Source: Pseudomonas sp. ADAK13
GTDB lineage: Bacteria; Pseudomonadota; Gammaproteobacteria; Pseudomonadales; Pseudomonadaceae
Assembly (NCBI RefSeq): GCF_012935715.1
Contig: NZ_CP052860.1
Location: 7,192,001 to 7,256,000, forward strand
Length of the DNA stretch: 64,000 nt
Reading direction: 5' to 3'
Under the pieces are notes generated by a model. The model saw only the letters and a list, made by a program, of their open reading frames with translations. It was not told the origin of the DNA and did no database searches. The translations under genes were made by a program, and so were the position numbers. Positions 1-8,125 of the stretch are shown one piece after another (position 1 is the first letter of the stretch; every line of letters starts with the position of its first letter).

Positions 1-1129
1 AGTCACTGGTGATGAAAAACGGCTTGGCCTTGGCCAGCACGCAACGCATGCGCGCCAGGTCTTCGAAGCGGATCTTGCGCTGGCGGCGCAGGTCCACCAG
101 CCGCTGGGTGGTGCGCAGGCCAATCCCGGGAATGCGCGCAATCAGTGTCGGCTCGGCGCGGTTCAGGTCCAGCGGGAACACCTCGCGGTGCTCCAGGGCC
201 CAAGCCAGTTTCGGGTCGATGTCCAGGGCCAGGTCGCCCGGCCCTTCGAACAGTTCATTGGCGCTGAAACCGTAGCTGCGCAACAGGAAATCCGCCTGGT
301 ACAAGCGGTGCTCGCGCATCAGGGGCGGCGCGGCCAGGGGCACGCTTTTGGGGCTGTTGGGAATCGGGCTGAACGCCGAGTAATACACCCGGCGCAATTT
401 GAAGTTGCCGTACAACGCCTCGGCGCTGTGGAGGATGGTGCTGTCGTCGGTGTCATCGGCGCCGACGATCATCTGCGTGCTCTGCCCCGCTGGCGCGAAA
501 CGTGGTGCACGGGGTTCGTTGAGCACGGTCTGTTCACCGGTGTAGATGGTTTGCATGGCCTGCTTGATCGAGAAAATCTGCTTCTCGGGCGCCAGGGTCT
601 GCAGGCTCTTGTCGGTCGGCAACTCGATGTTCACGCTGAGGCGGTCGGCATAACGCCCCGCCTCGGCAATCAGCGCCGGGTCGGCTTCGGGAATGGTCTT
701 GAGGTGTATGTAGCCGCGAAAGTCATGCTCTTCGCGCAGGAGCTTGGCGACCCGCACCAACTGCTCCATGGTGTAGTCGGCCGAACGGATGATGCCGGAG
801 CTGAGAAACAGCCCGCTGACGCAGTTGCGCCGGTAGAAGTCGAGGGTCAGGGTCACCACCTCCTCCGGGCTGAAGCGTGCACGGGGCACGTCGCTGGAGC
901 GGCGGTTGACGCAGTATTGGCAGTCGTAGAGGCAGAAGTTGGTCAGCAATACCTTGAGCAGGGACACGCAGCGACCATCGGGCGTATAGCTGTGGCAGAT
1001 GCCCATGCCATCGGTGGAACCCAGCCCCGCCTTGCCTTCCGAGCTGCGCTTGGGGGCGCCGCTGCTGGCGCAGGAGGCGTCGTACTTGGCGGCGTCGGCG
1101 AGGATGCTGAGTTTTTCGATCAACTGCAT
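1..1129 (-). CDS. Radical SAM protein, putative DNA modification/repair (3' end beyond window)
   Basis: Partial gene: the ATG is at 1127-1129 and the frame is still open at base 1. The translation has a radical SAM CxxxCxxC cluster (C66, C70, C73, within FCLYDCQYC) that would bind a 4Fe-4S cluster and SAM. Near its visible end is a helix-hairpin-helix-like stretch (ARIPGIGLRTTQRLVDLRR) suited to DNA binding. This combination is typical of the family annotated as putative DNA modification/repair radical SAM protein, usually encoded beside a uracil-DNA-glycosylase-like gene; that partner would lie left of the window. A LexA-type box lies 15 bp upstream of the start, so the gene is probably in the SOS regulon. 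It reads in the same direction as pvdA but is separated from it by its own operator, so it is probably not part of the pyoverdine locus. Exact reaction unknown. Confidence 0.85.
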   Translation of the reverse strand, partial: MQLIEKLSILADAAKYDASCASSGAPKRSSEGKAGLGSTDGMGICHSYTPDGRCVSLLKVLLTNFCLYDCQYCVNRRSSDVPRARFSPEEVVTLTLDFYRRNCVSGLFLSSGIIRSADYTMEQLVRVAKLLREEHDFRGYIHLKTIPEADPALIAEAGRYADRLSVNIELPTDKSLQTLAPEKQIFSIKQAMQTIYTGEQTVLNEPRAPRFAPAGQSTQMIVGADDTDDSTILHSAEALYGNFKLRRVYYSAFSPIPNSPKSVPLAAPPLMREHRLYQADFLLRSYGFSANELFEGPGDLALDIDPKLAWALEHREVFPLDLNRAEPTLIARIPGIGLRTTQRLVDLRRQRKIRFEDLARMRCVLAKAKPFFITSD

Positions 1130-1143
1130 GGGGCTTCTACCGA

Positions 1144-1163
1144 TACTGGTTTTTTGTACAGTA
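1144..1163 (-). promoter_or_regulatory. LexA (SOS) operator
   Basis: A 20-bp site that reads on the minus strand as TACTG-N10-CAGTA. It contains the CTG-N10-CAG core of gamma-proteobacterial LexA boxes with an A-rich centre. It lies directly upstream of the radical SAM start codon, where LexA would block transcription. Match to consensus is seen in sequence; LexA binding is inferred. Confidence 0.8.
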
Positions 1164-1197
1164 TCAGCAGCAAGCCCCGGGGTTCAAGTGCAGCCTG

Positions 1198-2535
1198 TCA
1201 GCTGGCGGTGGCCAGCAGCAAATCCTGCACCGAACGCCCCTTGCCGCGGCTGCGGTCGTGCTCGTACAGCGACGCGGCAATCTCGTCGGCACGGATCGGC
1301 AGGATCGACAGCAACGTATCGCTCAAGCCATGGCTGGCCTGGCTGAAACCCTGCATGTAGATGCCGGCCTTGCAGCGCTCGTCGGTGACGATGCGGTAGT
1401 CGCGGCTGACTTCGAAGTCGCCCATGTAGTCCGCCAACGGTGCCAGCAACTGGCGATGCATCTGGCGTTCATACCCGGTGGCCAGCACCACGGCGTCGTA
1501 GTGGTTGAGGCTGGTCTCGCCGGTGGCGTTGTTGCGCAACGCCAACTCGACACCCAGCGGCCCGGCCGTGGCTTTTTCCACGGTGGTCAGGGTGCGGAAC
1601 GCATGACGGGCAATGCCGGAGACTTTCTGGCGGTAGAAAATCCCGTAGATGCGCTCGATCAGGTCCAGGTCCACCACCGAATAGTTGGTGTTGTGGTACT
1701 CGTTGACCAGCCGCTCGCGCTCACTGCCGTTCTGCTGGAACACCAGGTCGGTGAATTCCGGCGAGAACACTTCGTTGACGAACGGGCTGTCATCGGCAGG
1801 CTTGAGGGCCGAGCCACGCAGGATCATGTCGACCTGCACCGACGGAAAACTGTCGTTCAGATCAATGAAGGCCTCAGCCGCACTCTGCCCGCCGCCGATG
1901 ATCGCGATGCGCATCGGCTTGCCGTCCACACATGGCTGCTTGGCCATGCGCTCCAGATACTGGGAATGATGGAACACCCGCCCGTCCTCCTTGAGCCCCT
2001 TGAAAGACTCGGGAATACGCGGCGTGCCACCGGCGCTGACCACCACCGAACGGGTGGTACGCACGTGTTGCTCACCCTGGCCATCCCGGGAAATCACCCG
2101 CAGCGCCTCGACCTGCTGCTGATGCAGGATCGGCTCGATGGCCAGCACTTCCTCACCATAACGGCTCTGCGCCTGGAACTGCCCGGAGACCCAGCGCAGG
2201 TAGTCGTTGTACTCCATGCGGCACGGATAAAAAGTGCCCAGGTTGATGAAATCCACCAGGCGACCGTGGGCTTTCAGGTAATTGACGAACGAATACGGGC
2301 TGGTGGGGTTGCGCAGGGTCACCAGGTCCTTAAGGAACGAAATCTGCAATTCACTCTGGGCGACCAGGGTGTTGCCGTGCCAGCGGTAGTCGGCCTGCTT
2401 GTCGAGAAACAGAACATCCAGCTTGCCCTGGGCTTTCTCGCGTTCCTGCAGGGCGATGGCCAGCGCCAGGTTCGAGGGGCCGAACCCGATACCGATCAGG
2501 TCGTGAACGGCGGGCGATGCAATTGCCTGTGTCAT
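1198..2535 (-). CDS. pvdA: L-ornithine N5-monooxygenase PvdA
   Basis: 445 aa, the usual PvdA length. It hydroxylates the side-chain nitrogen of L-ornithine using FAD, NADPH and O2 in the cytoplasm, providing hydroxyornithine for the pyoverdine peptide. Seen: an N-terminal FAD-binding motif (GIGFGPSNLALAIAL), a central NADPH motif (IIGGGQSAAEAF) and the C-terminal ATGY motif (DAVVLATGYE) of the lysine/ornithine N-monooxygenase family. The ATG at 2533-2535 is preceded by an AGAGGA ribosome-binding site. A perfect PvdS box lies about 116 bp upstream, after the sigma gene's stop, so pvdA has its own iron-starvation promoter. No pvdQ or pvdF lies next to it, unlike in PAO1. Confidence 0.97.
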   Translation of the reverse strand: MTQAIASPAVHDLIGIGFGPSNLALAIALQEREKAQGKLDVLFLDKQADYRWHGNTLVAQSELQISFLKDLVTLRNPTSPYSFVNYLKAHGRLVDFINLGTFYPCRMEYNDYLRWVSGQFQAQSRYGEEVLAIEPILHQQQVEALRVISRDGQGEQHVRTTRSVVVSAGGTPRIPESFKGLKEDGRVFHHSQYLERMAKQPCVDGKPMRIAIIGGGQSAAEAFIDLNDSFPSVQVDMILRGSALKPADDSPFVNEVFSPEFTDLVFQQNGSERERLVNEYHNTNYSVVDLDLIERIYGIFYRQKVSGIARHAFRTLTTVEKATAGPLGVELALRNNATGETSLNHYDAVVLATGYERQMHRQLLAPLADYMGDFEVSRDYRIVTDERCKAGIYMQGFSQASHGLSDTLLSILPIRADEIAASLYEHDRSRGKGRSVQDLLLATAS

Positions 2536-2650
2536 TCCAGTGTCCTCTGGATAAGCCCTCTGCTACAGGAGGGAAAGCCTGGTTAACCTGGCGGGCACAC
2601 GGGTCAATTACACACGTGTAATCCCGGCACAGGTCGTCTGTTGAATAAGA

Positions 2651-2674
2651 ACGAGGACAATGAAAAGAAATTTA
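2651..2674 (-). promoter_or_regulatory. PvdS iron-starvation box of pvdA
   Basis: On the minus strand TAAAT, 16 bases, then CGT: an exact match to the -35/-10 pattern used by PvdS-RNA polymerase. It sits between the sigma-factor stop (2695) and the pvdA start (2535), in the right orientation. Confidence 0.85.
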
Positions 2675-2694
2675 ACTGGCTGCCAGGTTGCCGG

Positions 2695-3228
2695 TCAGTT
2701 TGCGTCCCACTCACGCATGCGAAGCCGGCAATGTTTCATGGCATTGACGATGTATTTCTCCACCATGCCTTTGGAAATACCCAGGCGGTCGGCGATCTGC
2801 GGATGGGACATGCCCTCAAGCTTGCGCAAGTAAAAGCTCTCGCGGCAGACAGGAGACAGCTCATCCAGAGCCTGGCGCACCAGGTCCAGGCGCTGCTTGT
2901 GGTCAATGTCGGCCTGGGGGGGCGGGCTGAAAAAACGCTCATCGCCTTCCAGCACGTCTAAAGATTCCATCTGACGCAGCGCCGTGTAGCGCTTGCCGTC
3001 AATCACCAGGTTCATCGCGGTGCGGTAGAGAAAGGCACGGGGCTGCTCGATCGGCGTTTCGCTGGAACGCTCCAGCACCCGCAAATAAGCATCGTGCACC
3101 ACATCTTCGGCCTGCTGCGGGTTGCCCAGCCTGGCACGGAGAAAATACACCAGCTCCCGATAGTAGCTTTCCAACAGGCTTCTCCACCGTGGATCAGACG
3201 GCACGTCTCTGACAAATCGATGTACCAA
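2695..3228 (-). CDS. fpvI: ECF sigma factor of the FecI/FpvI type
   Basis: About 177 aa if translation starts at the TTG at 3226-3228. The open frame continues to 3441 but runs through the Fur box, so the upstream part cannot be coding in that transcript. There is no ATG in the conserved N-terminal part; GTG at 3202-3204 is the alternative (169 aa). Sigma region 2 (ARLGNPQQAEDVVHDAYLRVL) and a region-4 helix-turn-helix (HPQIADRLGISKGMVEKYIVNAM) are clear and resemble FecI-like sigmas rather than PvdS. In PAO1 fpvI lies in exactly this place, between pvdA and pvdR, and drives fpvA. Here the anti-sigma gene fpvR that normally follows is absent. A strong Fur box lies just upstream, so iron repression is expected. 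Family is secure; the FpvI identity rests on synteny. Confidence 0.8.
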   Translation of the reverse strand: MVHRFVRDVPSDPRWRSLLESYYRELVYFLRARLGNPQQAEDVVHDAYLRVLERSSETPIEQPRAFLYRTAMNLVIDGKRYTALRQMESLDVLEGDERFFSPPPQADIDHKQRLDLVRQALDELSPVCRESFYLRKLEGMSHPQIADRLGISKGMVEKYIVNAMKHCRLRMREWDAN

Positions 3229-3268
3229 GGAGTTGGTCGCACGATGATGGCAGTTTGAAGCGCGTAAT

Positions 3269-3283
3269 TTATAATAATTCTCA
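3269..3283 (-). promoter_or_regulatory. Fur box upstream of the ECF sigma gene
   Basis: On the minus strand a 15-bp inverted repeat that matches the 7-1-7 Fur consensus TGATAATNATTATCA at 13 of 15 positions. It lies 41 bp upstream of the proposed TTG start. It explains iron repression of this sigma gene, and through it of its targets. Confidence 0.85.
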
Positions 3284-3362
3284 TGTAGAGTTAAAGCGCT
3301 GGTTACATATTGCCCACGAAACAACTTGTAATCTATCCCTGCCCAGCCACCGAAAACCGTCT

Positions 3363-3386
3363 TAAATTCCCCTTCCGCCTCCTCGT
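3363..3386 (+). promoter_or_regulatory. PvdS iron-starvation box of pvdR-pvdT-opmQ
   Basis: TAAAT at 3363-3367, a 16-base spacer, and CGT at 3384-3386: exact PvdS promoter pattern. It lies about 90 bp upstream of the pvdR ATG, back to back with the Fur-controlled sigma promoter. Confidence 0.85.
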
Positions 3387-3474
3387 TTACAGGACAGCCC
3401 CCGTGCCGACAGACCGCTGCCCGCGCCCCACCTGCGTGCACCAGCGGACCGAATTCCCTTGGCTGGAACCCTGC

Positions 3475-4647
3475 ATGAAACGTCCCCGAGTTAACCGATA
3501 CGCCTGGCTGGCAGCGATGTGCCTGGTCCCTATGATTGCCCTGGCCACCTGGCAGGTTCTACCCGCAGGGCGCGACAAGCTGTCCACTGTCCAGGTCACT
3601 CGAGGCGACATTGAAAGCAGCGTGACCGCGCTGGGCACCCTGCAACCACGGCGCTACGTCGACGTGGGCGCCCAGGCGTCCGGGCAAATCCGCAAGATCC
3701 ATGTCGAAGCCGGCGACCAGGTCCAGGAAGGCCAACTGCTGGTGGAAATCGATCCCGCCACACAAAAGGCCAAGCTCGACGCCAGCCGTTTTGCCATCGA
3801 AAACCTCAAGGCCCAGTTGCAGGAGCAGCGCGCCCAGCACGACCTGGCGCAGCAGAAATACAAGCGCCAGCAAAACCTCACGGCCGCCGGCGCCACGCGC
3901 GAGGAAGATGTACAAACCGCCCAGGCCGAGTGGCGCGCCACCCAGGCCCGGGTCGAGATGTTTCAGGCGCAGATCCGCCAGGCCCAGGCCAGCCTGCGCA
4001 GCGACGAAGCGGAGCTTGGCTACACGCGCATCTATGCGCCGATGTCCGGGACGGTGGTGGCAGTCGACGCCCGGGTCGGCCAGACCCTCAACGCACAGCA
4101 ACAGACCCCCCTGATCATGCGCATCGCCAAGCTTTCACCGATGACCGTTTGGGCGGAGGTCTCGGAAGCCGATATCGGCCACGTCAAACCGGGCATGAGC
4201 GCCTACTTCACCACCTTGAGCGGCGGCAGCCGGCGCTGGGCCAGCACCGTGCGACAGATCCTGCCGATCCCGCCCAAGCCGCTGAACGAAACCAGCCAGG
4301 GCGGCGGCAGCCCCGCCAGTTCCAGCAAGAGCGGCAGTGGGCGAGTGGTGCTCTATACCGTGCTATTGGATGTCGACAACACCGACCACGCCTTGATGGC
4401 AGAGATGACCACCCAGGTGTTTTTCGTCGCCAACTCGGCGAAGAACGTACTCACTGCACCGATCTCCGCGTTGCAGGGCGGCAGTGCCCCGGACCAGCAA
4501 CTGGCGCGGGTAGTGGCCGCCAACGGCAGCATCAAGACTCACGAGGTGCGCACCGGCATCAGTGACCGGCGGCGGGTCCAGGTGCTGGAAGGGCTCAAGG
4601 AAGGCGACCACCTGCTGACCGGCCCGTCCGACGGCAGTGGTGGTTGA
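3475..4647 (+). CDS. pvdR: PvdR, periplasmic adaptor of the pyoverdine exporter PvdRT-OpmQ
   Basis: 390 aa MacA/HlyD-family adaptor that links the inner-membrane ABC protein PvdT to the outer-membrane channel OpmQ. An N-terminal hydrophobic anchor (LAAMCLVPMIALATW) is followed by a lipoyl-like half (TLQPRRYVDVGAQASGQI), a long Gln/Ala-rich coiled coil and the second lipoyl half (YAPMSGTVVAVDARVGQTL). The ATG at 3475 places the anchor at the N terminus; the open frame extends upstream to 3310 but through the promoter. The stop codon at 4645-4647 abuts the pvdT ATG at 4648, so the two are translationally linked. In P. aeruginosa this system secretes new pyoverdine and recycles used pyoverdine from the periplasm. 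Confidence 0.93.
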   Translation: MKRPRVNRYAWLAAMCLVPMIALATWQVLPAGRDKLSTVQVTRGDIESSVTALGTLQPRRYVDVGAQASGQIRKIHVEAGDQVQEGQLLVEIDPATQKAKLDASRFAIENLKAQLQEQRAQHDLAQQKYKRQQNLTAAGATREEDVQTAQAEWRATQARVEMFQAQIRQAQASLRSDEAELGYTRIYAPMSGTVVAVDARVGQTLNAQQQTPLIMRIAKLSPMTVWAEVSEADIGHVKPGMSAYFTTLSGGSRRWASTVRQILPIPPKPLNETSQGGGSPASSSKSGSGRVVLYTVLLDVDNTDHALMAEMTTQVFFVANSAKNVLTAPISALQGGSAPDQQLARVVAANGSIKTHEVRTGISDRRRVQVLEGLKEGDHLLTGPSDGSGG

Positions 4648-6615
4648 ATGCCCACCCCACTGATCGAGCTGCGGGACATCCGCAAATCCTACGGCGGCCA
4701 TGACACCCCGCAGGTCGATGTGCTGCGCGGCATCGACCTGTCGATCCATGCCGGCGAATTCGTCGCCATCGTCGGCACCTCGGGCTCCGGCAAATCCACC
4801 CTGATGAACATCCTCGGCTGCCTCGACCGCCCGACCCGGGGCGACTACCTGTTCGCCGGGGAAAATGTTGCACAACTGGGCAGCGACGAGTTGGCCTGGC
4901 TGCGCCGCGAAGCCTTTGGTTTTGTGTTTCAGGGGTACCACCTCATTGCGTCCGGCTCGGCCCAGGAAAACGTCGAGATGCCCGCCATCTACGCCGGCCT
5001 GCCCGCCGGCGAACGCCATGCCCGCGCCGCAGCGCTGCTGGATCGGCTGGGCCTGGCCAGCCGCACCGGCAACCGCCCCCACCAATTGTCCGGCGGCCAG
5101 CAGCAACGAGTGTCGATTGCCCGCGCGCTGATGAATGGCGGCCATATCATCCTTGCCGACGAACCCACCGGCGCCCTCGACAGCCACAGCGGCGCCGAAG
5201 TGATGGCACTGCTCGACGAACTGGCGAGCCAGGGCCATGTGGTCATTCTGATCACTCACGATCGGGAAGTGGCCGCGCGGGCCAAGCGCATCATTGAGAT
5301 CCGCGACGGCCAGATCGTCAGCGACTCGGGCCCGGACAACGCCCCGGCGCAGGCCGTGGAGGGTACGTTGCAGGCCGTAGATTTGCGCCAGCGCCTGGCC
5401 GATGGCAGCGAACACACCGGCGCCTGGAAGGGTGAGCTTGTGGATGCGGTGCACGCGGCCTGGCGCGTGATGTGGATCAACCGCTTTCGCACGGCCCTTA
5501 CGCTGCTGGGCATCGTCATCGGCGTGGCTTCGGTGGTGGTGATGCTGGCCGTCGGCGAAGGCAGCAAGCGCCAGGTAATGGCGCAGATGGGCGCATTCGG
5601 CTCCAACATCATCTACCTGAGCGGCCACACCCCCAACCCGCGTACACCGCCGGGCATCATCACGCTGGATGACGTCGCCGCCCTGGGAGACCTGCCACAA
5701 GTGCAACGCATCATGCCGGTCAACGGTGCCCAGGCGACCGTACGTTTCGGCAATGTCGACCATGCCGCCTACGTCGGCGGCAACGACACGCACTTCCCGG
5801 CCATTTTCAACTGGCCGGTGGTCGAAGGTGACTACTTCACCGACGCCGACGAGCACAGCGCCGCTGCGGTGGCAGTGATCGGCCAGAAAGTGCGTGACAC
5901 CCTGTTCAAGGACCTCGCCAATCCCATCGGCCAATACATCCTGATCGAAAACGTGCCTTTCCAGGTGGTCGGCGTATTGGCTGGCAAAGGTGCGAGCTCC
6001 GGCGACCAGGACAGTGACGACCGGATTGCCGTGCCCTACTCCGCCGCCAGCATCCGCCTGTTCGGCAGCTACAACCCGGAATACGTGGTGATTGCCGCCG
6101 CCGATGCGCGCAAGGTCAAGGAGACCGAACAGGCCATCGACCAGTTGATGCTGCGCCTGCACGGTGGCAAACGCGATTATGAACTGACCAACAACGCCGC
6201 CATGATCCAGGCCGAGGCCCGCACCCAGAACACCCTGTCGCTGATGCTCGGTGCCATAGCCGCCATTTCATTGCTGGTGGGCGGCATCGGCGTGATGAAC
6301 ATCATGCTGATGACCGTGCGCGAACGCACCCGCGAGATCGGCATCCGCATGGCCACCGGTGCCCGCCAACGGGACATCCTGCGCCAGTTTCTGACCGAGG
6401 CCGTGATGCTCTCGGTGGTGGGCGGCCTGGCTGGAATTGCCCTGGCATTGATCATCGGCGGCGTGCTGATCCTCAGTGACATTGCGGTGGCCTTCTCCCT
6501 GATGGCCGGGCTCGGCGCCTTTGGTTGCGCCTTGGTCACCGGTGTCCTCTTCGGCTTCATGCCGGCTCGCAAGGCGGCCAGGCTGGACCCGGTCACCGCC
6601 CTTACCAGTGAATGA
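4648..6615 (+). CDS. pvdT: PvdT, MacB-type ABC transporter (ATPase plus permease)
   Basis: 655 aa, the size of MacB/PvdT. The N-terminal ATPase has Walker A (GTSGSGKST, about residues 43-51), ABC signature (LSGGQQQRV) and Walker B ([12 protein letters not shown]). The first membrane helix (about residue 280) is followed by a large periplasmic domain and three C-terminal helices in a FtsX-like permease domain ([20 protein letters not shown]). It works as a mechanotransmission pump with PvdR and OpmQ. It starts directly after the pvdR stop, and its own stop is 7 bp before the opmQ ATG, so the three genes form one operon. Confidence 0.95.
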   Translation: MPTPLIELRDIRKSYGGHDTPQVDVLRGIDLSIHAGEFVAIVGTSGSGKSTLMNILGCLDRPTRGDYLFAGENVAQLGSDELAWLRREAFGFVFQGYHLIASGSAQENVEMPAIYAGLPAGERHARAAALLDRLGLASRTGNRPHQLSGGQQQRVSIARALMNGGHIILADEPTGALDSHSGAEVMALLDELASQGHVVILITHDREVAARAKRIIEIRDGQIVSDSGPDNAPAQAVEGTLQAVDLRQRLADGSEHTGAWKGELVDAVHAAWRVMWINRFRTALTLLGIVIGVASVVVMLAVGEGSKRQVMAQMGAFGSNIIYLSGHTPNPRTPPGIITLDDVAALGDLPQVQRIMPVNGAQATVRFGNVDHAAYVGGNDTHFPAIFNWPVVEGDYFTDADEHSAAAVAVIGQKVRDTLFKDLANPIGQYILIENVPFQVVGVLAGKGASSGDQDSDDRIAVPYSAASIRLFGSYNPEYVVIAAADARKVKETEQAIDQLMLRLHGGKRDYELTNNAAMIQAEARTQNTLSLMLGAIAAISLLVGGIGVMNIMLMTVRERTREIGIRMATGARQRDILRQFLTEAVMLSVVGGLAGIALALIIGGVLILSDIAVAFSLMAGLGAFGCALVTGVLFGFMPARKAARLDPVTALTSE

Positions 6616-6622
6616 TCGCCCT

Positions 6623-8035
6623 ATGAACGTGCAATTGACCGTGATCGCCGCCAGCCTGTTGCTCGCGGCCTGCAACAACCTGGTGCCCAACGTGGAGAGC
6701 GGCCTGGCGCCGCCCTCCTCCTGGCAGTCACCGAATACCGAAGGTGCGCGGCAAGACAATCAACGTTGGTGGACACAGTTCGCCAGCCCCGAGCTTGATC
6801 AGTTGATCGCCCAGGCCCAGGCCGGAAGCCATGACCTGGCTGCGGCAATGGCCAGGGTTCGCCAGGCCCAGGCCAGCGCAGTGATCGCCGGCGCGCCGTT
6901 GCTGCCGGCGCTGACCGGCGGCTCGAACGCCAGCCGCCAGAAATTGCTGCGCGGCAAAGGCTACAGCCAGTTGGACGCCGACAGCGACAACAAGGCGGTG
7001 GACTACTTCGACGCCAGCCTCACCGCCAGCTATGAAATCGATTTCTGGGGCGGCCGCCGCGCCGCCCGCGATAGCGCCGTCGAAGGGCTGCGCGCCAGCG
7101 AGTTCGATCGGGCCACCGTCGAACTGACCCTGCTGAGCAGCGTCGCCAACAGCTACACCCAAGCCCTGTCCCTGCGCGAGCAAGGGCGCATCGCCGAACT
7201 GAACCTGGCCAATGCGCAAAACGTGCTGGACCTGGTGCAGAGCCGCTACAACGCGGGCTCCGCCACCGCCCTGGAGCTGGCCCAACAGAAAAGCCTGGTG
7301 GCGGCCCAGCAGCGCCAATTGCCACAGGTGCAGCAACAGGCCCGCGACGCGATGATCACCCTGGCGGCCCTGCTGGGAGAGCCGGTGCAAAACCTCACAT
7401 TGGGCCAACAGTCGTTCGATGCACTGCACTGGCCGCAGATTACAGCCGGTGTGCCCAGCGACCTGCTGCGGCGCCGGCCGGACATTGCCAGCGCCGAAGC
7501 CCGCCTTGCTGCGGCCAAGGCTGACGTGGTCGTCGCCCGCGCCGCGATGTTACCCACCGTGACCTTGGGGGCCAGCCTCGGCTCGGGCGCCAGCACCGCC
7601 TCGGACATCCTGCGCAGCCCGTTCTACAACCTGACGGCCGGGCTTACCGCGCCGATCTTCAACAACGGCCAACTGAGCGCCGAACGCGACCGCACCACCG
7701 CCCGCCAGGATGAACTGCTGCAAACCTACCGCAGCGCGATCATCAATGGTTTTGCCGATGTCGAAAAAGCCTTGAACACTCTGCATGGCCTGGACCAGCA
7801 ACGGAGGTGGCAGGGCCAGGAACTGAGCGAGGCGCAAACGGCCTTCCGGATTGCCCAAAGCCGCTATCAGGCCGGCGCCGAGGACTTGCTGACGGTACTG
7901 GAAACCCAGCGCACGCTGTACGCGGCCCAGGACCTCAATGTGCAACTGCGACTGGCGCGAGTGCAGGCCAGTATCGCGTTGTACAAGGCACTGGGGGGCA
8001 GCTGGCAGGCGCCGACCGTCGCGGATATGCGCTGA
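6623..8035 (+). CDS. opmQ: OpmQ, outer-membrane channel of the pyoverdine exporter
   Basis: 470 aa outer-membrane efflux protein of the TolC/NodT class. The ATG at 6623 gives a lipoprotein signal peptide with lipobox LAAC (Cys17); an in-frame extension from 6521 overlaps pvdT and is unlikely. The body shows the two repeated halves of this family, each with long helices rich in Ala, Gln and Arg, and the conserved DLLRRRPDIASAEARLAAA motif. It is the third gene of the pvdRT-opmQ operon and is followed at once by a strong hairpin terminator. Confidence 0.94.
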   Translation: MNVQLTVIAASLLLAACNNLVPNVESGLAPPSSWQSPNTEGARQDNQRWWTQFASPELDQLIAQAQAGSHDLAAAMARVRQAQASAVIAGAPLLPALTGGSNASRQKLLRGKGYSQLDADSDNKAVDYFDASLTASYEIDFWGGRRAARDSAVEGLRASEFDRATVELTLLSSVANSYTQALSLREQGRIAELNLANAQNVLDLVQSRYNAGSATALELAQQKSLVAAQQRQLPQVQQQARDAMITLAALLGEPVQNLTLGQQSFDALHWPQITAGVPSDLLRRRPDIASAEARLAAAKADVVVARAAMLPTVTLGASLGSGASTASDILRSPFYNLTAGLTAPIFNNGQLSAERDRTTARQDELLQTYRSAIINGFADVEKALNTLHGLDQQRRWQGQELSEAQTAFRIAQSRYQAGAEDLLTVLETQRTLYAAQDLNVQLRLARVQASIALYKALGGSWQAPTVADMR

Positions 8036-8050
8036 AACCGGCGCTATAAA

Positions 8051-8075
8051 AAAACCGCCTTCACGGCGGTTTTTT
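8051..8075 (+). terminator. Rho-independent terminator after opmQ
   Basis: A GC-rich stem (CCGCC at 8055-8059 with GGCGG at 8065-8069) is flanked by an A-run on the left and a T-run on the right. It lies between the convergent opmQ and fpvA genes and should work in both directions. Confidence 0.9.
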
Positions 8076-8125
8076 GTTGCGTGGAGGGCGCAAGCTCAAC
8101 TGCCGGCGCCCGGTGTCTCACCGAC

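Noticed and set aside
188..1360. 390-aa plus-strand frame over the radical SAM gene and its LexA box
   Set aside because: Antisense to a well-supported radical SAM coding frame with CxxxCxxC; no domain recognised.
3229..3441. N-terminal extension of the ECF sigma factor
   Set aside because: It crosses the Fur box and promoter, and sigma similarity begins only after residue 72 of that frame.
4363..6162. 599-aa open frame antisense to pvdR/pvdT
   Set aside because: No domain recognised; the other strand encodes clear PvdR and PvdT with intact motifs.
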